A stretch of 64,000 nt of DNA from Paenibacillus caseinilyticus (GCF_027533645.1 NZ_JAQAGY010000014.1:1-64000); one strand, 5' to 3'. Shown: positions 9,125-17,820, counted from the first letter of the stretch. Numbers and translations are program-made. The notes: generated from the letters alone by a model not told the origin.

Positions 9125-9673
9125 ATGTTGGCAACGCTTTGGAAATTGTTTTTCTCCTTCGGTACGGCTACGCTGTTGGGATATGGCGGCGGGCCTTCGA
9201 TTATCCCGCTGTACGAAGACCAGGTGGTGAGCCGCAACCAGTGGATGGACACGACGGAGTTCGGCCGAGCACTGGCGTTCGGCAATGCGCTTCCCGGGCC
9301 TATCGCTACGAAACTCGCCGCGTATATCGGCTACAAGGTCGCCGGCTGGCCGGGCGGGGCCGTCGCGCTGGCGGCGGTCGTCCTTCCTACGGCGCTGCTC
9401 ATGATCGCGCTCGCCGGCGTGATGCTAAAGCTCGAGGGCAATCCGTATATCAGGGGCATGATCCGCGGGATCCAGCCGGTCATCTTCGTTATGATGGCGA
9501 TGCTCGCCTATGACTTCGCCAAATAGGCGTTCCAATCGACGGCCGGACCGGTGTCCTTCCTGCCGTTCGTCATTGCGGCGGGCTTCTTCATCCTGGTCCA
9601 GTATCTGCAGCTGAATGCGGTCTGGGGTATCCTCATTGCCCTCGGCATCGGCGCCTTCTTCCTTCGGGGATGA
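9125..9673 (+). pseudogene. chrA: chromate transporter (CHR) half-size protein with in-frame TAG
   Basis: Starting at the ATG at 9125, the first 133 codons encode a CHR-domain membrane protein (SFGTATLLGYGGGPSIIPLYE, ALAFGNALPGPIATKLA). A TAG at 9524-9526 stops it, but the same frame continues without further stops to TGA at 9671-9673 and still encodes hydrophobic helices (FLPFVIAAGFFILVQYLQL, WGILIALGIGAFF). The joined length of 182 residues matches the usual half-size CHR protein. So either one point mutation has inactivated the gene, or the base call is wrong. Only one half-size subunit is present, whereas such proteins normally come in pairs. Confidence 0.85.
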
Positions 9674-9730
9674 GGCGGATGCGGCCGCGTTGGTCCATAC
9701 GGCTCCTTTGGAGGGGCTGTTCACGATAAG

Positions 9731-9777
9731 GGGCTCTGCCTTCCGCCGGAATCTCCGGTGGAAGGCAGAGCCTCTTT
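9731..9777. terminator. strong hairpin terminator after chrA
   Basis: Near-perfect stem with arms 9732-9750 and 9755-9772 (GGCTCTGCCTTCC.. with GGAAGGCAGAGCC) followed by TCTTT. It closes the purine-operon transcript. The rest of the 9674-10032 gap holds only this and the next hairpin. Confidence 0.75.
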
Positions 9778-9859
9778 GGGGTTCGCTGGGATAGGCGAAG
9801 GGATACGGGGGGCAAAGTCCATGGAGTACGACAAAGCGGGCAGGGGGTGAGTATGGGAT

Positions 9860-9906
9860 GGCCCCCTGTCCGTTCGATACACCCGCATGAACGGATAGGG
9901 GGCGCC
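9860..9906. repeat. inverted repeat, possible terminator of the VOC gene
   Basis: Arms GGCCCCCTGTCCGTTC and its complement (one mismatch plus a bulge) around a 13-base loop. It lies 127 bases past the end of the minus-strand VOC gene. There is no clear T-run, so its function is open. Confidence 0.5.
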
Positions 9907-10032
9907 CCGAATATGGGATTGTGGTCCGTGTGACGCTTCTGGCCTGCAGATCCATCCCTCGAATGGTTGTGTTCCGGTTTTGGATATACGGTCGGTAGTG
10001 AGCGCAGGAGCAGCATGCCCGTAAGGCACTGT

Positions 10033-10452
10033 TCACTCCCTGCGGGACACCCCCAGCATCTCCACATAGTGTGGATTGTACATGACTCCCAGAATGTTCC
10101 CGAAGGGATCGGTCACGGAAGCCGTGACGAATCCACCGCCGCGTTCAGTCGGGGGTTCGTACTCTGCTGCCCCCAAGGATAGCAGCCTTGCGTAAGCGGC
10201 AGCGGTATCGTCGACATGCCAGTACACGATGGCACCGCCCGGACCGGCAGCCGAACGGGCCGGGGCGTACCGGCTGTCGATCAGACCCAGCTCGTGCTGG
10301 TAGTCCCCCAGACGAAACTCGGCATATCCCGGGCGTTCGAAGTATGGGGGGATGCCGAGGAGATCGGTGTACCACTTCTTCGCGGCCGCCAGATCTTCCG
10401 CCCAAAAACTGATCGTACTGAGACCGCGTAACAGAGAGCTATTGCCCGTCAT
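10033..10452 (-). CDS. VOC family (glyoxalase/bleomycin-resistance fold) protein
   Basis: A 139-residue single-gene vicinal-oxygen-chelate protein with two beta-alpha-beta-beta-beta modules: ISFWAEDLAAAKKWYTDLLG at the N-terminus and YWHVDDTAAAYARLLSLGA in the second half, ending with DPFGNILGVMYNPHY. Possible metal ligands are His in the GDYQHELGL and VYWHVDD segments and Glu-like positions near the end. The ribosome site is AGGAGGAAAAAGAA before the ATG. Members include glyoxalases, dioxygenases and drug-binding proteins, and the substrate cannot be read from sequence. A palindromic operator-like site lies about 125 bases upstream. Confidence 0.88.
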   Translation of the reverse strand: MTGNSSLLRGLSTISFWAEDLAAAKKWYTDLLGIPPYFERPGYAEFRLGDYQHELGLIDSRYAPARSAAGPGGAIVYWHVDDTAAAYARLLSLGAAEYEPPTERGGGFVTASVTDPFGNILGVMYNPHYVEMLGVSRRE

Positions 10453-10576
10453 TTCTTTTTCCTCCTCGAATTCGGTTCTTGAGTGTAGTTATACCTCTAT
10501 TGTATATCCCTGCTGCTGACAACAGGGAGTCAGTGTTGGAAGAGAGGGCCAAGCAGAATGTTTGCAGAAATATTGA

Positions 10577-10600
10577 TTACATAATAAATAATATGTAAAC
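10577..10600. promoter_or_regulatory. palindromic operator-like site (copy 1)
   Basis: A dyad reading TTACATA, an A/T core, then TATGTAA (10577-10597) with AAC after it. It lies between the VOC gene (minus) and the broken PadR-type gene (plus). The TACAT/ATGTA half-sites are like those bound by PadR regulators. A second copy, identical at 22 of 24 positions, is at 55050-55073. The surrounding 10453-10778 gap contains nothing else recognisable. Confidence 0.5.
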
Positions 10601-10778
10601 AAAATTTAAGTTGACCTGTAGCGTGCCGAATAATATGAAACCAAAACTTGTTATCAATAAACTTGTTTGCATGCATTAAATGTCCGCTGCTTCAGCGTTA
10701 CTTTGCATCTCCGAGCATGATCCTGCGCGCCCCGCTCCTTAGAAGCGACAAGAACGCTTAAAGGGGGAGTCTTTTCTA

Positions 10779-11483
10779 GTGATCCGAAACGGCAGCCAAG
10801 TAGCAGGGGGAGGGTTGGGCTTAGGGGGGTACTATGTTCCTGGGAAGGGGACCGACAAGCTAGATCGAAGGTGCCCCGATTTTTCAAAAAGCAAACCCAA
10901 TGGCCATATCCATAAGAGCACGCAGCAGTTGGAACAAGAAGGAGCTGTGGCGATCGTGGAGGAGAACGAGACGGGCAGGCGCAAAATCGTGTATGGCGTG
11001 ACCGAGAAAGGCTGTGGGCAGCTGGATTCTTGGCTAGCCCAGACACCCGGGGAGTCCGTAATGCGAACTGCTGATGAAGATTTTTGTGACCGATGAAAGT
11101 CATATTCCACAGCTTGTCAACTACATCGAGCAGGAACTAGAAGCGAGCCAAAAGCTAGTTCACTTGATAGGAGGCATTCAATCGAGTATTCCGCAGGATA
11201 AGGGCAAGCAAGCACGAATTGTGCATGGTCTGACTGGCAGAGAAGGCTTAACCTACTTGAACTTGAAGAAGCGGGACGGTACCATCCTGCCTGAACCATG
11301 GATCGGCATCCGGCCGAAGACAACCGAAACCTGGCGTCGCCTTGGATTAAATTATTCCATCGTTATTACCGCCGTCACTGCAATGGTCCCAAGTCGATGC
11401 TCGAGACCAGAGACTTCTTCTGGGCGTTGACTATCCATTTCCTCGAATCGGACAATGCATTACATCCCTTCTTTGTTAAATAA
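10779..11483 (+). pseudogene. frameshifted PadR-type transcriptional regulator
   Basis: The frame from 10779 to 11096 gives GHIHKSTQQLEQEGAVAIVE and GRRKIVYGVTEKGCGQLDSWL, the C-terminal half of a PadR winged helix (wing plus the YxLTEKG motif). Translation then ends in DEDFCDR and a second frame beginning at 11074 carries a helical stretch (QLVNYIEQELEASQKLVHLIGG) that looks like the PadR C-terminal dimerisation helix, followed by further frame changes to 11483. The DNA-recognition helix at the N-terminus is not recognisable. I read this as a decayed regulator; the limits are approximate. Confidence 0.55.
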
Positions 11484-11671
11484 TTGGTAAAAAAGTCCCT
11501 TGTAATAGGAATATTTGTTCGATATTATATCAAAATGCAGTTATAAGGCAACCAAGCAGACGTGCGAGACATCAAGAATAGGAGGGGGCTTTTTTTGTTG
11601 TTTAAGGATTCGTTCGATGAAACTCGAAAGAGCGTATGACTACTAGATAACCTTGGAGGAATGACGGCTTA

Positions 11672-12100
11672 ATGAACGGTGGATACGAAACTAACCAAGC
11701 GTACGGAAATAACATGGTACCACAAGGTAATGGTAATTGGGTTTATTCCGACCCTAAAGACAAGCCTATGACAGTGAAGAACTGGATGCTTGCTATTGTA
11801 CTTATGGCGATACCTATCGTAAATATCGTTATGCTGTTCGTATGGGCATTCGGAGATAATACGAATATCAACAAAAAGAACTATGCTAGAGCAAGTTTGA
11901 TCATGGCGTCTATCTTCATGGTACTTTATATTCTTATACTTGTTCTTATCTTTAGCCTCGGCATATTTGCCTGGAGCGATATTGGTAACGATTTTGGGAA
12001 TGATTTTGGGAACGATTTTAGTGACAATTATAGTGATGATTATAGTGACGATTATAGTGATGATTATAGTGAAGAGTATAGTGACGATTATAGCAGCTAA
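11672..12100 (+). CDS. small membrane protein with acidic Asp/Tyr repeat tail
   Basis: A 142-residue protein of unknown function. Residues 1-35 are polar (Asn/Gly/Tyr-rich), then two transmembrane segments follow: WMLAIVLMAIPIVNIVMLFV with the conserved-looking IPIVN turn, and a second about residues 75-100 (LIMASIFMVLYILILVLIFS). Between them is a short Asn/Lys-rich loop. The last about 40 residues are nine tetrapeptide repeats ending SDDY and carry a large negative charge. The ATG follows CTTGGAGGAATGACGGCTTA. Codon use is more AT-rich than in neighbouring genes. The tail may sit outside the membrane; function unknown. Confidence 0.8.
   Translation: MNGGYETNQAYGNNMVPQGNGNWVYSDPKDKPMTVKNWMLAIVLMAIPIVNIVMLFVWAFGDNTNINKKNYARASLIMASIFMVLYILILVLIFSLGIFAWSDIGNDFGNDFGNDFSDNYSDDYSDDYSDDYSEEYSDDYSS
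11984..12091 (+). repeat. nine tandem 12-bp coding repeats
   Basis: Nine in-frame 12-base units (type AGTGATGATTAT) encode GNDF x3 then SDNY, SDDY x3, SEEY, SDDY. The units differ mainly at synonymous or conservative positions, so the array has aged under selection for acidity and an aromatic residue. Confidence 0.9.
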
Positions 12101-12248
12101 TCGGGCGCAGCTTACACCAGCGTCTAACGGATATCCGGTATCTTCAGCTTCATTTGGAGAAAGTGAATGCAGCAGGATGCGAGGACTGTCCTCTCAAAAT
12201 CCGCATGTACAAAGTTAAAGGCGGCCGAGAGATCAAGGTGTGGGATCA

Positions 12249-12303
12249 ACAAAGGCACTTAGCAGGGCTGGGGTAACCTCCATGCCTCACTAAGTGCCTT
12301 TGT
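12249..12303. terminator. hairpin terminator
   Basis: Perfect 14-base arms ACAAAGGCACTTAG (12249-12262) and its complement (12290-12303) around a 27-base loop; followed by TTCTCC. Probably ends the transcript of the acidic-tail membrane protein. Confidence 0.6.
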
Positions 12304-13086
12304 TTCTCCTCAGAAATAGAAGGACAAGAAGTCGAGAAAGCCTGAGTGTATCTTTCGGAATGAATCTGAACACCCTTGCGCCCAGCGTAGAGGGATAGCT
12401 CGCTATGTCCAGTCTTGCAATAAGGAACGCCTCCACCAGTCACTTCATGGGGCTGCCTGCTCTTGAAGATCAGCGGATACTGCTCTCACCACACATCTTC
12501 AAAAATGGTCCAGCACTCCCCGTGGCTTCGGTCCGAACACACAGTGCCGCTTCGGCAAAAGAAAACTGAAGAATATAATATTGAAATCAATATACTTGTT
12601 TTCACGACTATCCATTGTTCCCAATCCTGCCGTTTACTTTGGATCAACGCACAAACCCATCCGCTTGTCCACCCTTGTCATCTTCAAACAACATGGTCAC
12701 AAGGAAGGATCAAGGCCTCCCGCCGCCCCAAAATAGGGGACATGCCGTCACACTTACGGCATATATATACAAAGGGCAGTGAATTTTCGCTTCCTCCCGG
12801 GGAAGAGGATACATCCCGTATACAATGCTGCCGTACCCTCGCGGGAAGGCTTTGTATTGCATAAGACATCCCGCCGGGCCCCAATCATATAATAGTAAAG
12901 CGGAGGTCCAGGGACAAACCTGATAAATATCGTTTTATCCGCATTTTTATAATATATTGCTCCCTTGAAAAGGGTTACAAATGGCATATTTTCGTATAAT
13001 TTGTTCTATGCGTACCGTTTTTTTGCTGATATACTGAGGTCGAAGGAAAGTCATCTTTTTCCAACATATTGAGGGGAGTTGAACTC
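12304..13086. other. intergenic stretch with no supported gene
   Basis: About 780 bases of lower GC than the surroundings. Open frames here (for example 12463-12864) have no ribosome site, no family resemblance and unfavourable composition. The last 100 bases are AT-rich and probably contain the promoter of the oxidoreductase operon. Confidence 0.5.
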
Positions 13087-14094
13087 ATGAGGGTCCTACC
13101 GAAAACGAACGACCTCGGCTTCTTCGAAATCCGGCTCGAATCCATCGGCGGCCTGGGCGCCAACCTGGCAGGCAAAATGCTGGCGGAGGCGGGCGTCGTC
13201 GGAAGCGGGTTTAACGGTGTCAGCTTCTCTTCCTACGGGTCCGAGAAGAAGGGTTCGCCGGTCAAGGCGCACATCCGTTTTTGTGATATGCAGACCAATA
13301 TCCGCGACACGACACCGGTGGAGCGGCCGCATGTCGTGGGCGTCTTTCACGAGAATTTGTCGAAGACCGTCAATGTCATTAGCGGGATGTACGAAGACAG
13401 CCTGGCACTCGTCAATTCGTCCAAAAGCCCGGAGGAGCTGAAGGAGAAGCTGAAGCTGGTCGGCGGTACGATCGCCGTAGTCGATGCGACGGGCATCGCG
13501 CTCGAAGAGAAGAACCGCGTCAATATGGCGATGCTCGGCGGGTTGTTCCGACTTTGTGAGTTCCTCGATTTTGAACATATGAAAGGCATCATCCGCAAGT
13601 CTCTGGAGAAAAAATACCCCGGTGCCGTAGAGCCGGCCCTGAGGACATTCCAACGCGGGTACGATGAAGTGAAATTCCAGACCTTCGCGCTTCCCGAAGG
13701 CCTCCACATGCCGCAGCCCAAGCGATGGGATATCCCCGTCTACGGGTACGAGACCCAGCCGCTCGGCGGGATGGTCACCAATCCCGGCAACTCCATCCTG
13801 AAGGACCTCAGCATCTCGCGCAGCGGGATGATGCCCCACTTCGATGAGGACAAATGCATCCACTGCGCGGCCTGTGACACGGCCTGTCCGGACTTCTGCT
13901 TCGTGTGGGACGAGGCTGCCGACAAGAAGGGCCGTCCGCAGATGTTCCTGCAGGGCATTGACTACCAGTACTGCAAGGGCTGTCTGAAGTGTGTCGTGGC
14001 CTGTCCGACTGAAGCGCTTACATCGAACCGCGAGACGGACGGGTACGGGGAAGCGAACCGGGTACCGCACCGGTTCCGCCTGGCTGCACAGTAA
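13087..14094 (+). CDS. 2-oxoacid:ferredoxin oxidoreductase, gamma-delta fusion
   Basis: A 335-residue fusion. Residues 1 to about 190 are the gamma (catalytic-domain) subunit, with the signature RLESIGGLGANLAGKMLAEA. The C-terminal about 90 residues are a 2[4Fe-4S] ferredoxin-like delta subunit with CIHCAACDTACP and CKGCLKCVVACP. Start ATG at 13087 is chosen because GAGGGGAG lies 8 bases upstream; the in-frame TTG at 13069 overlaps that site. With the next gene it forms a complete two-polypeptide pyruvate/2-ketoacid-type oxidoreductase that oxidises a 2-oxoacid and CoA to acyl-CoA, CO2 and reduced ferredoxin. The substrate cannot be decided from sequence. Confidence 0.9.
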   Translation: MRVLPKTNDLGFFEIRLESIGGLGANLAGKMLAEAGVVGSGFNGVSFSSYGSEKKGSPVKAHIRFCDMQTNIRDTTPVERPHVVGVFHENLSKTVNVISGMYEDSLALVNSSKSPEELKEKLKLVGGTIAVVDATGIALEEKNRVNMAMLGGLFRLCEFLDFEHMKGIIRKSLEKKYPGAVEPALRTFQRGYDEVKFQTFALPEGLHMPQPKRWDIPVYGYETQPLGGMVTNPGNSILKDLSISRSGMMPHFDEDKCIHCAACDTACPDFCFVWDEAADKKGRPQMFLQGIDYQYCKGCLKCVVACPTEALTSNRETDGYGEANRVPHRFRLAAQ

Positions 14095-14125
14095 GAAGAA
14101 GATCCGGGAGAGGTGAAGAGAAGCG

Positions 14126-16429
14126 ATGGCAATCGAGATCAATAAAGAAGTCAGCGCAGGCACGGTCGAACAGCGGATGGTGTACGAGTCCGGCAACGAG
14201 ATGGCGGCTTATGCGGCACACCAGATCAACTACCACGTCATGGGGTATTTTCCCATATCCCCTTCGACCGAGGTGGCGCAGTTCCTCGACCTGATGAAAG
14301 CGAACGGCCAGCATGATATCAAGCTGATTCCCGCAGACGGGGAACATGGCTCAGCGGGGATCTGCTACGGCGCGTCTACCGCTGGTGGACGCGTGTTCAA
14401 TGCCACATCCGCGAACGGATACCTGTATATGCTCGAGCAGATGCCGGTGCAGTCCGGCACCCGGTTCCCTATGGTCATGAACCTCGTCTGCCGCTCGGTA
14501 TCCGGTCCGCTCAACATTCACGGCGACCACTCCGACCTGTACTATGCCCTCAACACCGGCTGGCCGATCCTGATGTGCCGCGATCCGCAGGCCGTCTATG
14601 ACATGAACATCATGGCGATCAAGCTCGCGGAAGATCCGGAGGTGCGCCTGCCGGTCATCGTGGCTTCGGACGGGTACTTCACATCCCACCAGAAACGCCG
14701 GGTGCAGACATTCGCGCACAAATCGGACGTGCATGCGTTCGTCGGTGAGCAGCCGAAGCCTTTCCCGCATGTGCTCGACCGCAACAATCCGATCACTGTC
14801 GGCCCTTACATGAACGAACCCGACTATATTAATAACTGTTACCAGCAGTCCCAGGCGATGTATAAGGCGGGCGAGGTGTTCGACCGCATCCAGCAGGAGT
14901 ACAAGGTGCTCACCGGCCGCGACTATCCGATCCTCGATCTGTACCGGATGGAAGATGCAGAGGTGGCCGTGTTCCTGATGAACTCCGCTTCGGAGATCAT
15001 CAAGGACGTCGTCGACCAGCTGCGCGCCCAAGGCATCAAGGCGGGATCGATCGCGCCGAACATGATCCGCCCGTTCCCGGCGAAGGAAATCGCCGAGGCC
15101 CTGAAGAACGTCAAGGCCGTGACGATCGGCGACCGCGCGGATTCTTACGGCGCCCATGGCGGCAATATGACGCTCGAGATCAAAGCGGCGCTGTTCACCG
15201 AAGGCAACCGGGATACGCAGGTGGTCTCGCGCGTATACGGCCTCGGCGGCAAGGACTTCTACGCGGAAGACGGGCATGCCTTCTTCGAGCTCGCCATTGA
15301 AGCGGCGAACGCGGGCAGTGTTGCCGTGCCGTTCGACTATTACGGGCATGTTCCCGGCGATCCGTCGAAGCGGCCCGAGCGTGTTACCGAGCCGATGCGC
15401 TACGAAGACCTGAAGACCGGCCTGATCACCGTGAACAAGGATGAGGCCACCGGCCAGCTCAAGGTCAAGGTCCCGCCGATCCGCAGCCTCACGAAGAAGC
15501 CGAAGCGGCTTGCACCGGGGCACGGCGCCTGTCCGGGCTGCGGCATTTTCTCCGGGCTCGAGCTCTTCTTCAAGGGCATCGAAGGCGACATCGTGGCGCT
15601 CTTCCATACGGGCTGCGCGATGGTCGTCACGACCGGCTACCCGTACTCCTCGCACAAGGCGACGTATATCCACAACCTGTTCCAGAGCGGGGCGGCGACG
15701 CTGTCCGGCGTCGTGGAGATGTTCTGGGAGCGCAAACGCCGCGGGGAGCTCGAGCATCTGAACCTGCCGGACGACTTCACGTTCGTGATGATCACCGGCG
15801 ACGGCGGGATGGATATCGGGATGGGGCCCGCTATCGGGGCCGCTCTGCGGAACCACAAGATGATCATCCTTGAGTACGATAACGAGGGCTACATGAATAC
15901 GGGCGCGCAGCTGTCCTACTCGACCCCGCTCGGCCACCGGACCTCGACGTCGAACGTCGGCAAGCATCAGGGCGGCAAGCTGTTCCATCACAAGGACACG
16001 CCGCAGATCATGGCGGCGACGAACATTCCTTATGTGTTCACGGGATCCGAAGCGAGCCCGCAGGACCTGCTGAAGAAAGCGGCCAAGGCCCAGTATTACG
16101 CGCAGAACGAGGGGCTTGTCTACGGCAAGATTCTCATTACGTGCCCACTGAACTGGCTCTCCGAGGAGCAGATCGGCCAGACGCTGATCGACGAAGCGGT
16201 GAACTCCTGCTTCTTCCCGCTGTACGAGGTGGAGAACGGCGTCACTTCCATTACCTACAACCCGGAAGACAAGAGCAAGCGGATTCCGGTCGGCGAGTGG
16301 TTGAAGAACATGGGCAAGACGAAGCATATGACGAAGCCTGAGTACGCCGAAGCGCTGCAGTCCTTCGAGAACGAGGTGGAGCGCCGCTGGAGCCGCCTGA
16401 AGGCTAAGCATGAGAATCCTTATCTCTAG
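14126..16429 (+). CDS. 2-oxoacid:ferredoxin oxidoreductase, alpha-beta fusion
   Basis: A 767-residue fusion. The N-terminal about 440 residues are the alpha subunit (pyrimidine-binding domain, GYFPISPSTEVAQFL, then the transketolase-C-like domain with APNMIRPFPAKEI). The C-terminal part is the beta subunit: HGACPGCGI near residue 468 gives two cluster Cys, HTGCAM another, and ITGDGGMDIGMGPAIG (about residue 558) with a following Asn is the thiamine-diphosphate/Mg motif. It lies 31 bases after the gamma-delta gene with its own GGGAGAGG site, and a terminator follows. All four functional modules of the enzyme are thus in two genes. Confidence 0.92.
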   Translation: MAIEINKEVSAGTVEQRMVYESGNEMAAYAAHQINYHVMGYFPISPSTEVAQFLDLMKANGQHDIKLIPADGEHGSAGICYGASTAGGRVFNATSANGYLYMLEQMPVQSGTRFPMVMNLVCRSVSGPLNIHGDHSDLYYALNTGWPILMCRDPQAVYDMNIMAIKLAEDPEVRLPVIVASDGYFTSHQKRRVQTFAHKSDVHAFVGEQPKPFPHVLDRNNPITVGPYMNEPDYINNCYQQSQAMYKAGEVFDRIQQEYKVLTGRDYPILDLYRMEDAEVAVFLMNSASEIIKDVVDQLRAQGIKAGSIAPNMIRPFPAKEIAEALKNVKAVTIGDRADSYGAHGGNMTLEIKAALFTEGNRDTQVVSRVYGLGGKDFYAEDGHAFFELAIEAANAGSVAVPFDYYGHVPGDPSKRPERVTEPMRYEDLKTGLITVNKDEATGQLKVKVPPIRSLTKKPKRLAPGHGACPGCGIFSGLELFFKGIEGDIVALFHTGCAMVVTTGYPYSSHKATYIHNLFQSGAATLSGVVEMFWERKRRGELEHLNLPDDFTFVMITGDGGMDIGMGPAIGAALRNHKMIILEYDNEGYMNTGAQLSYSTPLGHRTSTSNVGKHQGGKLFHHKDTPQIMAATNIPYVFTGSEASPQDLLKKAAKAQYYAQNEGLVYGKILITCPLNWLSEEQIGQTLIDEAVNSCFFPLYEVENGVTSITYNPEDKSKRIPVGEWLKNMGKTKHMTKPEYAEALQSFENEVERRWSRLKAKHENPYL

Positions 16430-16447
16430 GACCCTAAGGCACCTTAT

Positions 16448-16485
16448 GGCGCAAGCACCGGGATCGCGGGGGCTTGCGCCTTTTT
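16448..16485 (+). terminator. intrinsic terminator of the oxidoreductase operon
   Basis: Arms GGCGCAAGC (16448-16456) and GCTTGCGCC (16472-16480), then TTTTT. Lies 18 bases after the alpha-beta gene. Confidence 0.85.
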
Positions 16486-16516
16486 GCATATAGGATGGAA
16501 GGAAGGAGGGATCGGG

Positions 16517-16843
16517 ATGCCGTGTGTACTAAGGCATAAGGAGTCCGGTGAAATTGCCGCCAGCCTGCAAAAAAACCATTATGATCTGGCATACTATGGC
16601 GTGAAGCATTGGCCTGCCGAGCAAGAAGCGGCCGGGGAGATGGCTGTTTATCTTGAAGCGGAAGGCTTTGGGGCAGCGGACTTATGGGAAGTGCTGTCCC
16701 TCCGCGAAGAGCGGGTCAAGCTGATGAATGTGAAGCTGAAGAACGATCCGGAGCGGCTGCTGTACATGGATGCGGAAGGCGGCTTGACTGTAGTGGCGCA
16801 TGTAGTCCCGAAGCAGACGACGAAATCCGAGAGAACGGAGTAG
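16517..16843 (+). CDS. uncharacterised 108-residue protein
   Basis: I do not recognise this family. The ATG at 16517 is chosen over the earlier in-frame start at 16484 because AAGGAGGGATCGGG precedes it and the earlier start lies in the terminator. The protein is soluble, mixed alpha/beta in character, with no signal peptide, membrane segment or Cys pair; it begins MPCVLRHKESGEIAASLQ and ends in a charged tail. It lies 9 bases before the next unknown gene, so the two probably share a transcript. Codon use fits the neighbours, which supports a real gene. Confidence 0.75.
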   Translation: MPCVLRHKESGEIAASLQKNHYDLAYYGVKHWPAEQEAAGEMAVYLEAEGFGAADLWEVLSLREERVKLMNVKLKNDPERLLYMDAEGGLTVVAHVVPKQTTKSERTE

Positions 16844-16852
16844 ATTCGAGAT

Positions 16853-17380
16853 ATGGACGAGAATCCTTTTGCGGTCTATGTAAGTGCATTAGGCGCGGAA
16901 GAAGCGCTGCAGAGGTTCCGGCTGGAGATGGAGATGGGCGGGTTCACGCCTTTCCGCTTGTTCCTGGAAGGGTTCCGGGAGCGGTTGAAGTCGTTCGGGG
17001 ATGAGGATACCCAGGGGGTGCGATCCTTGATGGAGACGGCGAAGAGACTGTTCCCCGAGCCGCGTTCGTTCAGCCCTTCGTGGGCGCAAGTCTGGGACGA
17101 ATTCGACGGGATCGTGGCGTACAAGAGCGCCGTGCTCAATTCTATTCCCGAAGAGGGCAGGGACGGCGAGTGGCAGATCCTCCTCGACAACCCGTTCACG
17201 AACACGGACCTCGTCTGCTATCCCGGCATGGCCTTCATGGATGCCGCCTATATGTACGCCTACTTCCGTACGGATCTGAAGCAGAATGAATTTCTCCGCC
17301 TGCAAAAAGTGGAAACCCTGATCGTCTCGCAGGGGGACGGGCAGGAGAGCAGGGTACTCCTGCACAAGAACGACCGCTGA
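16853..17380 (+). CDS. uncharacterised 175-residue protein
   Basis: No family recognised. The sequence is soluble, begins MDENPFAVYVSALGAEEALQ, and contains a Trp/Pro-rich middle (SFSPSWAQVWDEFDGIV) and the segment LVCYPGMAFMDAAYMYAYF. There is no signal peptide or membrane helix. Codon composition is like that of the neighbours. The gene follows the previous unknown after 9 bases, without a strong ribosome site of its own, suggesting coupling. Its stop codon lies within the left arm of a terminator hairpin. Confidence 0.75.
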   Translation: MDENPFAVYVSALGAEEALQRFRLEMEMGGFTPFRLFLEGFRERLKSFGDEDTQGVRSLMETAKRLFPEPRSFSPSWAQVWDEFDGIVAYKSAVLNSIPEEGRDGEWQILLDNPFTNTDLVCYPGMAFMDAAYMYAYFRTDLKQNEFLRLQKVETLIVSQGDGQESRVLLHKNDR

Positions 17381-17403
17381 GGATTACTCAGCGGTCGTTC
17401 TTT
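17368..17403. terminator. terminator overlapping the 3' end of a coding region
   Basis: Perfect 13-base arms GAACGACCGCTGA (17368-17380, including the stop codon TGA) and its complement (17388-17400), then TTTG. It can serve both the plus-strand unknown pair and the converging DoxX gene. Confidence 0.8.
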
Positions 17404-17439
17404 GTGCCATGGGATAGGGCCAATCCGGGAACTACAAAA

Positions 17440-17820
17440 TTAACGGCTCGGCAGCTTCCGGCAGTCCGGACGCAGCAGATACGAGGCGATAACCAGCGCG
17501 AGGAAGATCAGCGGTCCGGCGAGCTGGGCCGGACCATCTCCGGCGAAGGCATGGGATGCCGCCGCGCTGGTCAGCAGGATGAAGAATCCGGCGTAGGCCC
17601 ATTCTTTCACCCGGGGGAAGCCGGGGACCAAGACGGCGACTACGCCGAGGAGCTTCCCGATGCCGAGAATCGTCGCGAAGTAAGCCGGATAGCCGAGGTG
17701 GCTGAGCGCGCCCATCACCTGGGCATCCCGGATGACATGCAGGTAACCGCCCATGACGAAGCTCGCGGGGCCCAGGATCGTCGTGACCCAGTAAGCGATG
17801 GTTTTCATTTTGCCGTTCAT
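17440..17820 (-). CDS. DoxX-like family membrane protein
   Basis: A 126-residue protein with four predicted membrane helices: IAYWVTTILGPASFVMGGYL, a second starting at YFATILGIGKLLGVVAVLVPGF, a third AYAGFFILLTSAAASHAFAG, and a last LAGPLIFLALVIASYLL. The GIGKLLGVVA and AGFFILLTSAAASHA patterns are typical of the DoxX-like family. The ribosome site is AAAGGAGATACGAACCG before ATG. Members have poorly defined roles in redox or lipid-linked processes, so no specific function is claimed. The gene stands alone. Confidence 0.85.
   Translation of the reverse strand: MNGKMKTIAYWVTTILGPASFVMGGYLHVIRDAQVMGALSHLGYPAYFATILGIGKLLGVVAVLVPGFPRVKEWAYAGFFILLTSAAASHAFAGDGPAQLAGPLIFLALVIASYLLRPDCRKLPSR

Noticed and set aside
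14351..16489. 712-residue open frame on the minus strand over the oxidoreductase gene
   Set aside because: Shadow of the GC-rich plus-strand gene; no ribosome site or family motif.
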